This document shows, piece by piece, positions 32,148 through 43,395 of a stretch of 64,000 nt of DNA. The stretch spans positions 1-64,000 of the forward strand of contig WNNJ02000319.1 in assembly GCA_012934845.2 (NCBI GenBank), read 5' to 3'. Source of the DNA: Pomphorhynchus laevis. Lineage: Eukaryota; Acanthocephala; Palaeacanthocephala; Echinorhynchida; Pomphorhynchidae. Made by a program: the position numbers and the translations under genes. Each line of letters starts with the position of its first letter. Position 1 is the stretch's first letter. A model generated the notes under the pieces. It was not told the DNA's origin. It was given only the letters and a program-made list of their open reading frames with translations, and searched no databases.

Positions 32148-32720
32148 TCAGCCCGTTGGCGGAGTAGATCTCAACTCCTCCCTGAGCATCTTTGTCGTAC
32201 ATGCGCTGATATTTTGAGAGGAAAATTTAAGGTTCCAGATCGATTTATTTCCCTCCATAGGCTCGCTGTTATTTATATGTATAGACTCAAGTACTAAGAT
32301 GCGATTTAGCCTTTGTTCTATTAGTACCGTTGCCGCCTGTCCAACGTAATTATATGATTCGTGATTAAATAAGGCCGACGACGTGTCATATCGTTTTAAA
32401 CCATACTTATGTTGGTATATTCTCTTGATATGACCTTGTTTGGTCTGACCAACACATCTTCTGTTATAATTAGCACAAGGTATAGCATACACAACGATAC
32501 TATCTTGTTTGTGAGTTTTGCGTTTGAAAATCACATCAAGAGTGGCACCTCTCTTATAATAAACATTATGTTGTCTGTCAAATTTATAGCATGTTCTCTT
32601 TAGTTTATTAATGAGAATGTCGTTGATATAGCGACGGCTAATGTACCGTTTAGGCGTGTTGTCCCAGGTGGTGGGTGTTGTACTACGAGAACAATGTGCT
32701 TTTTAAAACACTTTTTCAAT
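32148..32720 (-). pseudogene. PLE3 relic: C-terminal GIY-YIG nuclease
   Basis: 32534-32148 encodes VVYAIPCANYNRRCVGQTKQ, then HIKRIYQHKYGLKR: GIY-YIG core with an altered YIG (CVG). The Glu side (LVLESIHINNS) is present. Upstream in other frames to 32720 the reading TTWDNTPKRYISRRY, LKRTCYKFDRQHNVYYKRGA fits the linker of Penelope proteins. This is a third PLE lineage with the usual C-terminal nuclease, truncated before the RT. Confidence 0.7.
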
Positions 32721-32894
32721 CACTCAATTTGGGTAGTTACAGTTATGTAGTATCTTTCGAATTGTGTCGCTCTCGGCGCGTTTGGTAGAGGTATTTCTGC
32801 ATAACAATCGACCTCTTCGAAAAAGTAATGCAGCGCCAGATTTCTTATGCTGGGCGGGCTGTGTGATTACCAAGGATGTATTGCCCAGTAGTTT

Positions 32895-33144
32895 ATAAAT
32901 TAAAACTACTATTAATTTATATCGTAAAGATGACATATTTAAATTTACAAGAAACATATTTTTGCATGAGCATTCATGCATACCATATAATATAAAATAT
33001 AATATATTAATTAATGAAATGTTAAGAATTGCAACAATATGTAATGATATTGGTTTTCTTCAATATCATTTAAATTATTTAATAGATGCATATTTTAGAA
33101 GTAGGTTACTATAAAACCTACTATTCAATAGTAGGTTAAAAATA

Positions 33145-33183
<39 letters not shown>

Positions 33184-33300
33184 TATCGATGTCATATTTA
33201 TATTTACAAGTGACATATTTTTGCATGAGCATTCATGCATACCATAATATAAAATATAATCCTTAAATAATGAAATTTTAAGAATTGCAACAATCTGTAA
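32895..33300 (+). pseudogene. PLE1 C-terminal scraps with TA microsatellite
   Basis: Two overlapping pieces of the region around TRNIFLHEHSCIP (about 32905-33110 and 33185-33300) are separated by a pure (AT)n run at 33140-33180. Frames are broken. Confidence 0.7.
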
Positions 33301-33515
33301 CGATTATTCATGCAACATTTTCGTTGGTAGGGACCTCAGCAAACAAAACACAACAATGAAACAAAAACACTAAAAATGTACAACAAAAGTAAAAAACATG
33401 AATTTATAAGAAAACAATAAAAATAAAGACATAAAATAACAAAATAGAGGAAAAATAATTACAAGTTACAAATAACAAATAACAAAATAGAGGAAAAATA
33501 ATTACAAGTTACAAG
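33301..33515. repeat. A-rich insertion in PLE1 scrap
   Basis: Sits between GTAACGATT and TTGGTTTTCTTC, which are adjacent in intact PLE1 (with small differences). It starts ATTCATGCAACATTTTCGTT, becomes A-rich, and ends with a direct repeat ACAAAATAGAGGAAAAATAA (twice, about 33435 and 33480). Possibly an A-tailed retroposed fragment; no family recognised. Confidence 0.4.
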
Positions 33516-34046
33516 TTGGTTTTCTTCAAATTCATTTTAATAATTTAATAGATACATATTTTAAACTAGGTTACTATAAAAATAGTATCAAGCAGAAAAT
33601 AGTGAAATATATAAATCAACACAATAATATAAAGAATAAATTTAAACTCTCAAGTGGCAAATGTTTTATGGATGAATAATAAATAATATACTTTGCATTA
33701 GAATAAGATACTAGATAGTTATTTCAGAGGAAATACATCATTAGCATGTATTTGGCCCCGCTGCTATGTTGGGTAGAGGAGTTAGGGGCCGAAACCTGAT
33801 AGCATAGCAGTTCCTCCTGATGACCTCTAATTCTTATTCTGATACAACGTCTGTTATTTATTAGTCAATTCATAAAAATGACGTTTATTTTAAATTTTAT
33901 TTTAACTTGATTTAAATTATAGAAAATCTAAAAACAATTATTAATTTTATTATTTAATTATTAAATTTTGATTTAGCATTATTTATGTTTTGTTTATTTT
34001 ATAATTATATTAAATACGTAGACTCAGTTAGCTGATTTAATTTTTC
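33516..34046 (+). pseudogene. PLE1 3' end (last ~45 codons and 3' UTR)
   Basis: The protein end is frameshifted near 33660. The 3' UTR to the TACGTAGACTCAG motif at about 34015-34038 is well kept, including GGCCCC/GGGGCC and CTGCTATG/CATAGCAG. Confidence 0.8.
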
Positions 34047-34336
34047 AATTAAATTTTTATATATTGAAAATTTACTTTTATTTTAAATTTTAATTTTATA
34101 ATATTTTTAATTGAAATAATAAATATTTTTTATATGATTTTATATTTTACTTATATCAAGTTAAAATTAAAAAAAAAAATTATTTATTTGGTCTAGAAAT
34201 ATGGCCCAAAATCTTATAAAATAACAGTTTCTTCTGGTAACCTATAATCCTTTTTCTGATATATCGTCTGTTATTTACTAGACAATTCACAAAAATGACG
34301 TTTATTTAAAATTTTAATAAACTAATAGGGATTATA
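34047..34336. repeat. Diverged PLE1 3' UTR scraps
   Basis: 34190-34330 has GTCTAGAAATATGGCCC, TTTCTTCTGGTAACCTATAA and ATCGTCTGTTATTTACTAGA, an old version of the PLE1 tail. The rest is AT-rich. Confidence 0.5.
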
Positions 34337-34668
34337 TGGCTTACATTTAAAATATATAAAATCTTAAATAATAATTATTTATTATTTATAATCATAATGT
34401 TAAATAAAACAATAAAATAATAAATAATATAAAAATTATAAATTATAATATATAAAATATGGCCAAATATGAACTATCATATTTAAAAGAAATAATTGAT
34501 ACATTAATATAATTTACCAGAAGAGGATTTGTAAGAATTTTTAAAAATAAGAAAATCTTCAAAGCTAAAAGGGTTTACGGCTTTGACTTTATTCCTCATT
34601 AGAATAACTAAACTTCTTGAATTGGAATTAGGACTGCTGATTTTTCTTAATTTTATTGAATTGCAAGG
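34337..34668 (-). repeat. Inverted partial copy of the 1.06-kb repeat
   Basis: Reverse complement of about 24730-25030: GGTTTACGGCTTTGACTTTA, CAGAAGAGGATTTGTAAG and the TA-rich block. It ends at GGACTGCTGATTTTTCTTAA, where the SINE-bearing copies have ATTAATATTAATTGAG. It therefore may represent the state without the SINE. Confidence 0.65.
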
Positions 34669-34904
34669 TCATACCCAGCAAATAAAAATTAAATTTATTT
34701 TTAATATTTCGGCAGAACAAATCTGTCATAATTTCGGGAATTTTTAATAAGAAAAAATTCTAGTAATCTTTGAACCGATTTTAATTTTAACTTATTATCA
34801 AAGGCTTTAATTTATAGTCATTGCACAAACGCTGTTCTTTAAAAGTTAATGACTCGTAATTATAGATATGTGACTCTATTGACGTTAAATTACAAAATGA
34901 TTTT

Positions 34905-35370
34905 ATAATTTACATTTAATAGATTATTATGACATGTAATTTAATGATAAATAATTATATTATTTATCATTATATATCATTATATATCATAATTTATTAT
35001 AAAATCTTATAATTTACATTTAATAGATTATTATGACATGTAATTTAATGATAAATAATTATATTATTTATCATTATATATCATTATATATCATAATTTA
35101 TAAAATCTTATAACAATCTTATAATCTTATAACAATCTTATAATTTACATTTAATAGATTATTATGACATGTAATTTAATGACCTGACATATAATTAAAC
35201 CTAATATAAGTTCTATAAAATCTTATATAAAAATAGTAAATTATTTATAATTATATTATTTATTATTATTTATCATAATTTATTATATAAAATCTTATAA
35301 CAATCTTATAATTTACATTTAATAGATTATTATGACATGTAATTTAATGAAATTTTATAATTTATCAATA
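34905..35370. repeat. Minisatellite, four imperfect units
   Basis: The core TTTACATTTAATAGATTATT and TGACATGTAATTTAATGA occurs at about 34909, 35013, 35143 and 35310, with units of about 105-165 bp. Intervening TATATATCAT repeats vary in number. Confidence 0.75.
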
Positions 35371-36378
35371 AACTTACAATATTTTCATACTAATTAAGAA
35401 GGAAATAATTTAATATTTAATTTATTAATAAATTAGTACCTAGAATTTCCTTTAATATCTTCGATGCAGTAACAAGTTGATTTTACATAGGCGGTTCGGG
35501 TAAAGCGGTAGAAAACATATATATATTATAATTTAATAGGTAAAATTTTCTCTTTCTACCTTTAAGTCACATTGACAACGATTAGGCAAATATAGATGCT
35601 ATAATGTCAAGTACATTATTTTGATACTCGGCGTATGGTAGCTTGAATTGACATAAAGATGGTCTCTATTTTAACTAAATTGTGTAGATACTTATCATTG
35701 CTTTATGTATAATTGCATATATATTTACATAGAGAAAATTACCCACCAACAAACACAGTCACAATTTTCAAGATATGTTATTATGAAGTGCATAACGTTT
35801 CCTCGGTAACACAAATTTACCAGGAAAGCTATTTCCCTGGTGTAATGTCTACTAATTCTGTTAAATTAACTATTAGATAAATTATTTACGGAAATAAAAG
35901 AAAATGCACAATATATGTGCCTCATTATTAACAGAAACATAAAAATCAGGAAGCGATTGATACAACTTTGAAAAGACGGAGCCCAGTGGTCGTAAAAAGT
36001 TACAAGTTAAATATGGATTCTAATGTGTTTATAATACATTTTCATTTTAATGAATGATCCAAAATGACGATGGATATGTATTGAAAAATCAAATTTTAAA
36101 TGAAATGTATTTAGTTTATTAAACAATTTCAAGAACTCCAACTTTATTTATGAATAAACATTTATAAATGATTTTAAATAGTTGATAATGATCCATTATT
36201 GATAAAGAATTATAGGAGCTGGATCAAAAAAAAGAAATTTTTTATTGATATTTCGCTAACCTCTAATTGAGGGAATAAATCTTTATTATTAATGTATAAT
36301 ATTTATATTTATTATCAACGATTGAAGGAAGCTAATGCTAGCTCAACGAATTGAATAACGACTACTCAGCCACAACCA
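35371..36378. other. AT-rich region without recognisable gene
   Basis: No ORF or known repeat seen. Composition rises in complexity near 35740-35860 but nothing is recognised. Confidence 0.45.
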
Positions 36379-36585
36379 TTGGTAAGTATTGATAAAAGAG
36401 GAGGCAAGGGTGCGGCGCTACCCGGAAAACGCGGCGGGAAATCACGTCGGAGACGTGGTTTTAATAGCTATACCTACAACGATTTTGCCGCAATTGACAA
36501 GCTGGTACCATTGAGACGGATCAATGATAATCGGTCTAAAGAAAGCATTTCGCTTTGTAGAACTAATAATAACGATTTTATTTAA
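36379..36585 (+). CDS. Short basic ORF, hypothetical
   Basis: 68 codons starting at a GTG-like site (no ATG at its start). The sequence has a basic Gly/Arg stretch (KRGGKSRRRRGFNSYTYNDF). It ends SLCRTNNNDFI; a related string, LLLCRTNETDI, occurs in the ORF at 41322. No domain recognised. It might be 5' sequence of LINE2 or chance. Confidence 0.2.
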   Translation: MVSIDKRGGKGAALPGKRGGKSRRRRGFNSYTYNDFAAIDKLVPLRRINDNRSKESISLCRTNNNDFI

Positions 36586-36900
36586 AAAAATACAAGCGTA
36601 TGTGGAAAAAATTTGTTAAATTTATAAGCAAAAATCGAAGGATTAGTACCACATAAGGAGATGATTCTAACAGACGGAGGCCAGCGGTCTCATCACATGA
36701 GCTACATACATCCCTTCTGTTCGAACACATCACCTCCTTCAAAGATTTGTTCTTCCAGTCTGAAGGAGCCTTCCACTGCCCGTCTTCTTAAAGGACTTAC
36801 GATTCCGAACTCCACACCGCAGCCAAGGCCATCGCAGGTGAGACACCTTCGGAACTTAGCAGAGAAGTTTAGTGGTACCAAGTTTGCTTTGTAGTCAGCA

Positions 36901-37566
36901 TTATTTTCTTTTGAATTTCCAACACGTTACTGTATCAGTGAAACAACTACAACCGGAAGCCTCAAGCCTTTTTAGAACCATTCTTTTTTCCACACTACAG
37001 CAGTGATAAATTCTAGAATCATTGTTGTCCTCCATCAGCGTTATAGTCGCAAGGTAGTCATTCCCATAACCGTTGCAGTCATTGCTTCTGTTATCTGATA
37101 GAACATCAATTACACCGACAATATTAAAGGTATCTACAGTGTCAACCTCTGAACTATAAGCCCAGGTGTCCTTACAATCCTCATCACTGTCGTTTCCAGT
37201 TCTGCTATCAATAAGAGCATCATCACACTCTCTTACGGTTTCGATTCTGTTATCAGACAAGTCTTCAGATCGTTCATCTGCATCGTCGATAGATCCCACG
37301 TTGATTTCTCCATGAACATATACAGTGCCATCACTGCCCTCGATAAATACTTCATCACAATCGTAACCTATGAACCCCTGGAAGTTGACTTCGACATGGT
37401 CAATGTAAAAACGCAAAACACCCTTCGAATTGAGAAAATCCAACAAGAAATGTTTAAGAGAGCGATCCAAGCGTTCAGAAAAATCCTCTCGATCATCCAC
37501 AGTATCCCCCTGACGACTGTCCAGCGTTGGCCATATCTTCAAGAACGATTCGTAAGCAAAATTCAT
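36901..37566 (-). CDS. Acidic hypothetical protein, 221 aa, overlapping LINE2 5' region
   Basis: Starts MNFAYESFLKIWPTL and stays open for 221 codons. The middle is rich in Asp/Glu (GSIDDADERSEDLSDNR, GNDSDEDCKDTWAYSSEVDT); it ends in a Cys-containing tail CCSVEKRMVLKRLEASGCSC. No signal peptide, membrane segment or known domain seen. In a region this AT-rich a 221-codon ORF by chance is uncommon but possible. It lies divergently next to LINE2 ORF1, and could be an antisense ORF of the LINE2 5' UTR or part of an unknown element. An open plus-strand frame of 85 codons overlaps it. Confidence 0.35.
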   Translation of the reverse strand: MNFAYESFLKIWPTLDSRQGDTVDDREDFSERLDRSLKHFLLDFLNSKGVLRFYIDHVEVNFQGFIGYDCDEVFIEGSDGTVYVHGEINVGSIDDADERSEDLSDNRIETVRECDDALIDSRTGNDSDEDCKDTWAYSSEVDTVDTFNIVGVIDVLSDNRSNDCNGYGNDYLATITLMEDNNDSRIYHCCSVEKRMVLKRLEASGCSCFTDTVTCWKFKRK

Positions 37567-37671
37567 TAGACACCATCCATAGTTGTTTTTAAAAGTTACT
37601 TAGGTTAGTAATTTTGATGTTGTTACTACTACAGACTCGGGGGAACTTCCCCGGTACCCAAACTAACAAAC

Positions 37672-38598
37672 TTGGCAATAATAAATACTATTAAACCGAT
37701 GGAGAAGAATTTATTATTCAATGTTTTCCTGAGGAAGTTTGTGATAAACTACCCTGGTAGGGTAGTATTTAATACAGTCAGGACGTACCCTAATCAGTTG
37801 AAAATTTCCTTTTCAACATCTGAACTCATGAAAGCATACGAGACTTTCTTGAATAATAATATTTCGCAACTGGGTACTATAGTATTCAAAACAGTACAAG
37901 CTACAGTGAAATTAACTAACTTTCCTACATATCTAGAAAAAGACGACCTTGCCAGGTTAAAATACTCGTATAAGCTTTCCAGAATTCGGCAATTAAAATC
38001 TAAATCAGGAGATACGCTGCCAGTTGCATTTGGCACAACTGATGTAGACAATGCTGTTACACTTTGCTCCAACTCAATTAACCCATTTATGGGTTACAAT
38101 CTCAGGTGTATTCTTATCGATGAGGATAATTTATCATATCCGCATTGCAACTCCTGTCACAAGTGGGGGCACTGGGCCTCCACTTGTAAGCAAGAGAAGA
38201 CTTGTGGAATTTGTGAGCGCTCGCTTTGCGTTGCACTATCTAAAGGGGAGAGGTGCGAGGCTCCCCCAGTATGCAGCAACTGTGGCGGCGACCACCCTGC
38301 GTGGTCCCGCCGATGCAGCTTTTTCAGGGACTACAGAAACAAGTTTAAATCCACTAAATCTTCTTCCAGTAAAAGCTATGCAGAAGTTTCCTTGGACTCA
38401 AATTCTTCATCCGATCGTATGTCCAATAAAGACATTTTATATCTTCTAGATAACACAAAAAAAGTATTCTTTCTCAGTTACAACAGCTGCTGTTACCTCT
38501 CTTACGTGCATTTCTCTCGACCCCGCCAGTTCAACCTGAGAATGTCCTTCCTAAATCTAAGAAAAGGGGCGCTTCAGCCCGCTCGGTTCCTTCAATAA
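37672..38598 (+). CDS. LINE2 ORF1: gag-like protein with zinc knuckles, 308 aa
   Basis: The reading begins at a non-ATG codon at 37672 (IINTIKPMEKNLLFN; first ATG at PMEKN). The N-terminal part has an RRM-like layout typical of I/Jockey ORF1 (FKTVQATVKLTNFP, LARLKYSYKLSRIRQLKS). It is followed by CCHC knuckles CNSCHKWGHWASTC (about 161-174) and CSNCGGDHPAWSRRC (about 203-217), with a CGICERSLC group between. The reading after ~250 (SKSYAEVSLDSNSSSDRMSN then FFLSYNSCCYLS) looks frameshifted, so the real C-terminus is lost. It would bind LINE RNA. Confidence 0.7.
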   Translation: MAIINTIKPMEKNLLFNVFLRKFVINYPGRVVFNTVRTYPNQLKISFSTSELMKAYETFLNNNISQLGTIVFKTVQATVKLTNFPTYLEKDDLARLKYSYKLSRIRQLKSKSGDTLPVAFGTTDVDNAVTLCSNSINPFMGYNLRCILIDEDNLSYPHCNSCHKWGHWASTCKQEKTCGICERSLCVALSKGERCEAPPVCSNCGGDHPAWSRRCSFFRDYRNKFKSTKSSSSKSYAEVSLDSNSSSDRMSNKDILYLLDNTKKVFFLSYNSCCYLSYVHFSRPRQFNLRMSFLNLRKGALQPARFLQ

Positions 38599-38757
38599 AG
38601 GTCGGAAAGCTTCTAACTATGAGTGCCTCAATAAAGGAAGATGATAATATTGCTTAGGGGGCTCCGATCTCTGATGGGGCTAGAGGTGGGAAGGGTAACC
38701 TTTCCACGCCTAGCTCTGTCTAGATCGGCTGCTCCAGTCCAACTAATCTGTCACAAT

Positions 38758-41137
38758 GATAAGTAAGCCCGAGCCATTTTCACTGAACATTCTTCAGTGG
38801 AATTCAGACGTGCTTCTGCCCTTAGGCTTCTATCTGATAGAGAAGCAGATGTTATAGTCCTTCAGGAGACGCGGTATATTCGTCTCCCCCAGGACATTAC
38901 TCAATTTATCCCAAAGCACATTTATTCACACTATACTCCGTACATAACCCCTCCTCACTCCTCTTCATCTCAAGGACTCTTTACCTTAGTGAAATGCTCT
39001 TTAAGGTCTTACCTCATTTTAAACTATTCTTGTCCAGCCCTGTCTTGCTTAGGAGTTTCACTCGTTAAGAACGGTAAACGCCTCAGTCTAGCTAACGTCT
39101 ACATTCGTCCAGGAGAGATTCACAAGAACCGTGACCTCCTGGATGGGATTATTGATGGCGGCTATGACATGGTACTAGGTTACTTCAACGATAGAAATGG
39201 TCGTTGGATTAATGCAGCACTTCGCAGAGCCAGGAACGGTTATCTTATTCATAAACCACCGTCCCCACCTTTCATTTCACATCAACGAACTCACTCCTCG
39301 ACTTACTATTGCTTCACGAGAAGTGGTTGCTTAAACCCTTCTGCACGGAACAATCGCGGAAACATCTGTTCACCTCTCATGATCTAATTCGTTGGCGGTT
39401 AGAGGAGGATTAACTGCTTCGTAGAAGATACCACTTTGACCCGATCAGAGTGGCTTTCTTCAGGGCAGCAATCCAACGCTTCCCCCGAATTGGTAATAAG
39501 AGTTCAACCGAATTTAATTCCTATCTCTCTCCGCAAGCCTTCGCGTTTCTTTCGACAACCTATAAAGGTTGTATTTTCAGTCCCACTCCGACAAAACTCA
39601 AGGTCCTAGCTAAACTATTGCACCTCCCTGGTATCTCTTCTTCCACCAAACAGACGTTCTCGACTGAATACTGGCGTACCAGATTCTGGTTCCAGCTGAG
39701 TAGGGATAGGTCGAGTATCGCTCGTCTTAACCCTTCTCTGTCTTCCTTTTTGGAAGATATTCAAGAAGGAGAAGTTTGTTTGTTGGAGGGATAGGGCTGC
39801 GGGTTGGATCGCTAGTATAGGCCTTGACAAAGTTCTGGAGGAGTCAATAACCCTAAACAATTATGGAGCCACACAATCACCGCAACCAACCCCGCTTTGG
39901 GGAGAATTCAGGAGTAGAGACTTATCTGTACCAGATATTCTCAATGCCTGGGGGCCTCTTCTGAGCACCTCCAAATCCGTCGCTCCCCTTTCTTCTCGGG
40001 TCTGTCAGCTTTTGACAGCCTATCAAAGAAGGGAGGTGGCCGTCACAATGCTTTACGCCACCAAATCCGATGTGGCCGGCATCAACATTAGTTGGCGTAC
40101 ATTTTTTACCTAAAAAGCATACGGTCTCTTGTCCGAAAGACCTGCGGCCCATCTCGATTCAAAATTCCCTCGTCTCGATCTACGAAAAAGCGCTTGCGCG
40201 TAGAATCCGCGATCATTTTAGTAGGCGAAAATTTATCCCACCTGGCTTCCATGGGTTCGTCAAAGGTCGCTCGGTCCATTCAGCAGTTGGTGAAGTGCAT
40301 CAGTTCTGTCGGGAGAATAGCTATCAACTCGCTGTGGCTGTTTTCCTTGACTTTTCGGCTGCATTTGACCGCATCTCAATACCTTTTGTTATCTCTTCTC
40401 TCAGGCAGGTGGAGATACCTTTTGTTATCTCTTCAGCAGGTGGAGATACTGCTGTACACCAAGCGATTGTATTATGAAGATGACCCTGATGCGTGTCAGT
40501 TCTACCCTATTAAGGGTGTACCTCAAGGTTCCCCTCTCTCTCCTATCTTGTATCTTTCTGCTTCCATAAATCTATTCAAAATATTTAAACGCGATCAACG
40601 TCTATAAAAGACCAGTTACCCAGGTCCGATCTTGTTTTGAATTCCGCCAAATCGAAGGTGGTTGTCTTCCATGGCTCCCCTGCGACAAAGCAAAAGCTTA
40701 AAAGATTAGCACTCTCTTCACTCTCCTCCATATTTGCCTCGGAACCACTCCCTACCTTCACAAGTCGAGTAAAATACCTGGAGTTCACCGTTTCGGTGAA
40801 CTGGTCGGCGAAAGCTCACCTGGATAGACTAAAACGTATTCTGAAGAGAGCTAGTTGTGCTCTGAAACGGGCCCAACATCTGTCGTTGAATGGGAAAACC
40901 CAGGTGTGCCTCTGGGGCACCTGGGCTATCTTGGGATTAGTCTTCTTCTCTAGTGGACGTCCCCCAGAGCAAAGACTAATGTTTCTGAAGATCCTCGTCT
41001 CTCACTTACCCAACATCGTCCGCGCCGATCGGATTCTTCGGGGGGTGAAAGACCCCGGGTGGTTCAATCGGAAAGCGGTGTGCTGGATTGATTGGGGGCT
41101 CAGATCCCCATGGATTTGTGGCCATGAAAGTTGGTAA
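38758..41137 (+). pseudogene. LINE2 ORF2: broken AP endonuclease-reverse transcriptase
   Basis: Begins SLNILQWN at about 38782, then a frame change into LLSDREADVIVLQETRY (Glu motif) at 38797-39387, with MVLGYFNDRNGRW in place of the usual GDFN motif. RT pieces: RPISIQNSLVSIYEKALARR (about 40147), VFLDFSAAFDRISI (motif A, about 40345) and KGVPQGSPLSPILY (motif B, about 40515). A duplicated TTTTGTTATCTCTTC-containing stretch lies near 40384-40435. Motif C (xxDD) is missing because of a deletion near 40600. The C-terminal NSAKSKVVVFHGSP and RVKYLEFTVSVNWSAKAHLD part is at 40637-41137. Many breaks; inactive. Confidence 0.75.
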
Positions 41138-41321
41138 TGTCTGGGAAGAGGAAGAAGCTAAGATTAATTACTGTCTAAAGATTCTACGTGTATAATTTTC
41201 ATTTATTTACTCTGACTTATTGACGGCTTGTTTATTTATTTAAGAAAATCTTTATTATTATGAATTTATTCCTATTGTTAACAGTGCTATACCTTCACTG
41301 TTCATTTAATGATCACTTTGT

Positions 41322-41768
41322 TTGGTCTTTCGCGATAAAAAATACGTCGATTTTAACAATCAAACTTTACTTCTTTGTAGAACTAATGAGACCGATATTC
41401 AACAGCATTCATTAGATACGGAACATAATAAGCCAGCGAAAGACAAGAGCCTGTTGACTCAAACCACATTTCGGAAAATCAACCTAATTCAATCGTTTAG
41501 TTTTTATCACGTTGACGGGAAATACCATATTGTTCTGGATTCGTTACTTATAGATATTCAAGTTTTGCGGAGTAAGCTCGACTTCAATGGCATATACTAC
41601 CAGCAATTGCACGAGCAGTGCAGTGATCAAGTAAGCGAACAGGGCGCAGTCGTAGACGTGATGCCAGAGAAATCCAAAACACTGAATTGCGCAACTAGCA
41701 GTGAACAAACTGTTGACAAATTCGCCGACTGCTATGCAGTAGAATTAGCGATGCAACATATTCTGTGA
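41322..41768 (+). CDS. Hypothetical ORF, 148 aa
   Basis: Open frame with SFYHVDGKYHIVLDSLLIDI and EQTVDKFADCYAVELAMQHIL. The start is not an ATG near the beginning. It shares only LCRTN with the short ORF at 36379. No domain recognised; it lies downstream of LINE2 and before PLE1 scraps, so it may be part of an unknown element. Confidence 0.25.
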   Translation: MVFRDKKYVDFNNQTLLLCRTNETDIQQHSLDTEHNKPAKDKSLLTQTTFRKINLIQSFSFYHVDGKYHIVLDSLLIDIQVLRSKLDFNGIYYQQLHEQCSDQVSEQGAVVDVMPEKSKTLNCATSSEQTVDKFADCYAVELAMQHIL

Positions 41769-41839
41769 TCTATTATTTATGGTAACAACGCTGATGAAAA
41801 GCTTCTTCTAAAGTGCGCTCTAGTGAAAAACTGAGGTAC

Positions 41840-43045
41840 TGGTGACGAATATTGCAACAATAAGGCTTTCTGGATAAATTTGTTCACAAATTGAATAAAA
41901 ATTATTAGAATTAAATACACATATATCATCAATGTATCGAAACATATATTTCATATATTTATATTGTTTAGATTTAGTTTTTACACAGTTATGAACAAAT
42001 TCATATTCTATAAAGCTTAAAAATAAGTCAGCTATAATTGGGCTACTATTACCACCCATTGGAGCACCTTTTACTTGTCTAAATATAGATGTCCGTACTT
42101 TTAAATAATTTCGATTTATCGAAATATTTAAGGATTCTATTAATTCAATTTTATCCATATATTTACTTGATGGTTTAATTTTTGTTAGATAGGCGTTATA
42201 ATTATTATAACAAACATAGTTTCAGTATAATTAGGCTACTATTACCACCTATTTTTACTTGTCTAAAAGGCGTCATAGTTATTATAACATATAGTTATAA
42301 TAAGTTATAGGTATGATAACATATATATGTATATCTTTTTCCGAATATAAGATAAATTAATTTTTCTAATGCATTTGTAGAATTAAATCAACACTTTTTA
42401 TTGTTTTAATATGTTTTAATGCATCTTTAATATCTGCAACGAGGAGCCCGATCTATGACCACAAAAGCAGACAGCATAATGTTTCATTGTGCTACCAACG
42501 TACTTTATGAATTGTTTTGTGATGAGTCCGCTGCTATAGGTAAGAGGGTAAGCTACATAGAAGAAACACAACGTCCTGTTTCTGAATGGCTCAAGGAACA
42601 TTTAAGAGCAGAACGAAACCCTAAAATAGTGTTTTCTATCAAATATACTAAAATGGTGTTTTATTTTATGTAATTCTGGATTTCAATATAGGTATAGAAT
42701 ATACCTATATTACAGGTATAGTATAGAATATAGGTATAATTTAATACTTTTTTAATATAATACAGTAATAAACAAATTCATATTCTATAAAGCTTAAAAA
42801 CAAGTCAGCTATAATTGGGCTACTATTACCACCCATTGGAACACCTTTTACTTGTCTAAATATAGATGTCCCTACTTTCAAATAATTTTGATTTATCAAA
42901 ATATTTAAGGATTCTAATAATTCAGTTTTATCCATATATTTATATTTACTTGATGGTTTAATTTTTGTTAGGAAATCTATTTCTGTTTGAAATCTATTTC
43001 AAACTATAAGTTTAATTTATTTTTCTAATGCATTTTTAATATCGT
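41840..43045 (-). pseudogene. PLE1 RT scraps, minus strand, shuffled
   Basis: 41865-42230 (IFRQVKGAPMGGNSSP, YIDDICVF) and 42770-42975 (again KGVPMGGNSSPIIADLFLSF), so motif B occurs twice out of order. Short pieces of the NAYLTKIKPS and LINLIF parts lie at 42236-42440 and 42965-43045. Between them (42430-42640) sits a piece of another PLE on the plus strand. Confidence 0.8.
42430..42673 (+). pseudogene. PLE4 relic: GIY-YIG fragment
   Basis: Reads ATNVLYELFCDESAAIGKRV, then SYIEETQRPVSEWLKEHLRA. It follows the nuclease pattern VLYEL.C...YI.ET.RP...R..EHLRA, with YIEE for YIGE and Trp for the conserved Arg, so it is probably dead. It is unlike PLE1, PLE2 and PLE3. Confidence 0.5.
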
Positions 43046-43395
43046 TATATCTTTAATATCATTTTATTGAAGGGACTTTGCATAAAGAATCCCTTAAAAG
43101 TGATTTATTCAACGCCACTTCATTGAAGATTAAACTAGTAAAATAATTCGTCTGAAAATTAAAATTTTATTGTGAATTAAGAGGTTGAGTGGAAAACGCA
43201 AACTTTTAATCTCCTTTACCGAAATTTTCTGAGAAGAAAAAAATATTAAATTTAGAAACATACGCTACATAAAGATCAAAGATATAAAATTATATTTATT
43301 TATAATTTAAATTAAAATAATATTTATTATTGTTGTCATTTATTAACTGTTGTTGCTTCATACGATGAAGGGCGTTAAACATCAAATAATGTAGC
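43046..43395. other. Spacer without gene
   Basis: AT-rich, no recognisable element apart from single short scraps of PLE1. Confidence 0.45.

Larger units (their letters stand above)
37640..41140 (+). mobile_element. LINE2: APE-type LINE, broken
   Basis: ORF1 at 37672-38598, ORF2 pieces from 38758 to 41137 in different frames. GC content (about half) contrasts with flanking DNA. Several frameshifts and internal deletions; RT motif C is not found. A second, more diverged copy with the same start occurs at 63030-64000. The three-knuckle ORF1 and the NILQWN start of the endonuclease suggest the I/Jockey part of the LINE tree. Confidence 0.78.

Noticed and set aside
34905-35370. CRISPR-like array
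   Set aside because: Eukaryotic AT-rich minisatellite with related spacers and irregular period; no cas genes.
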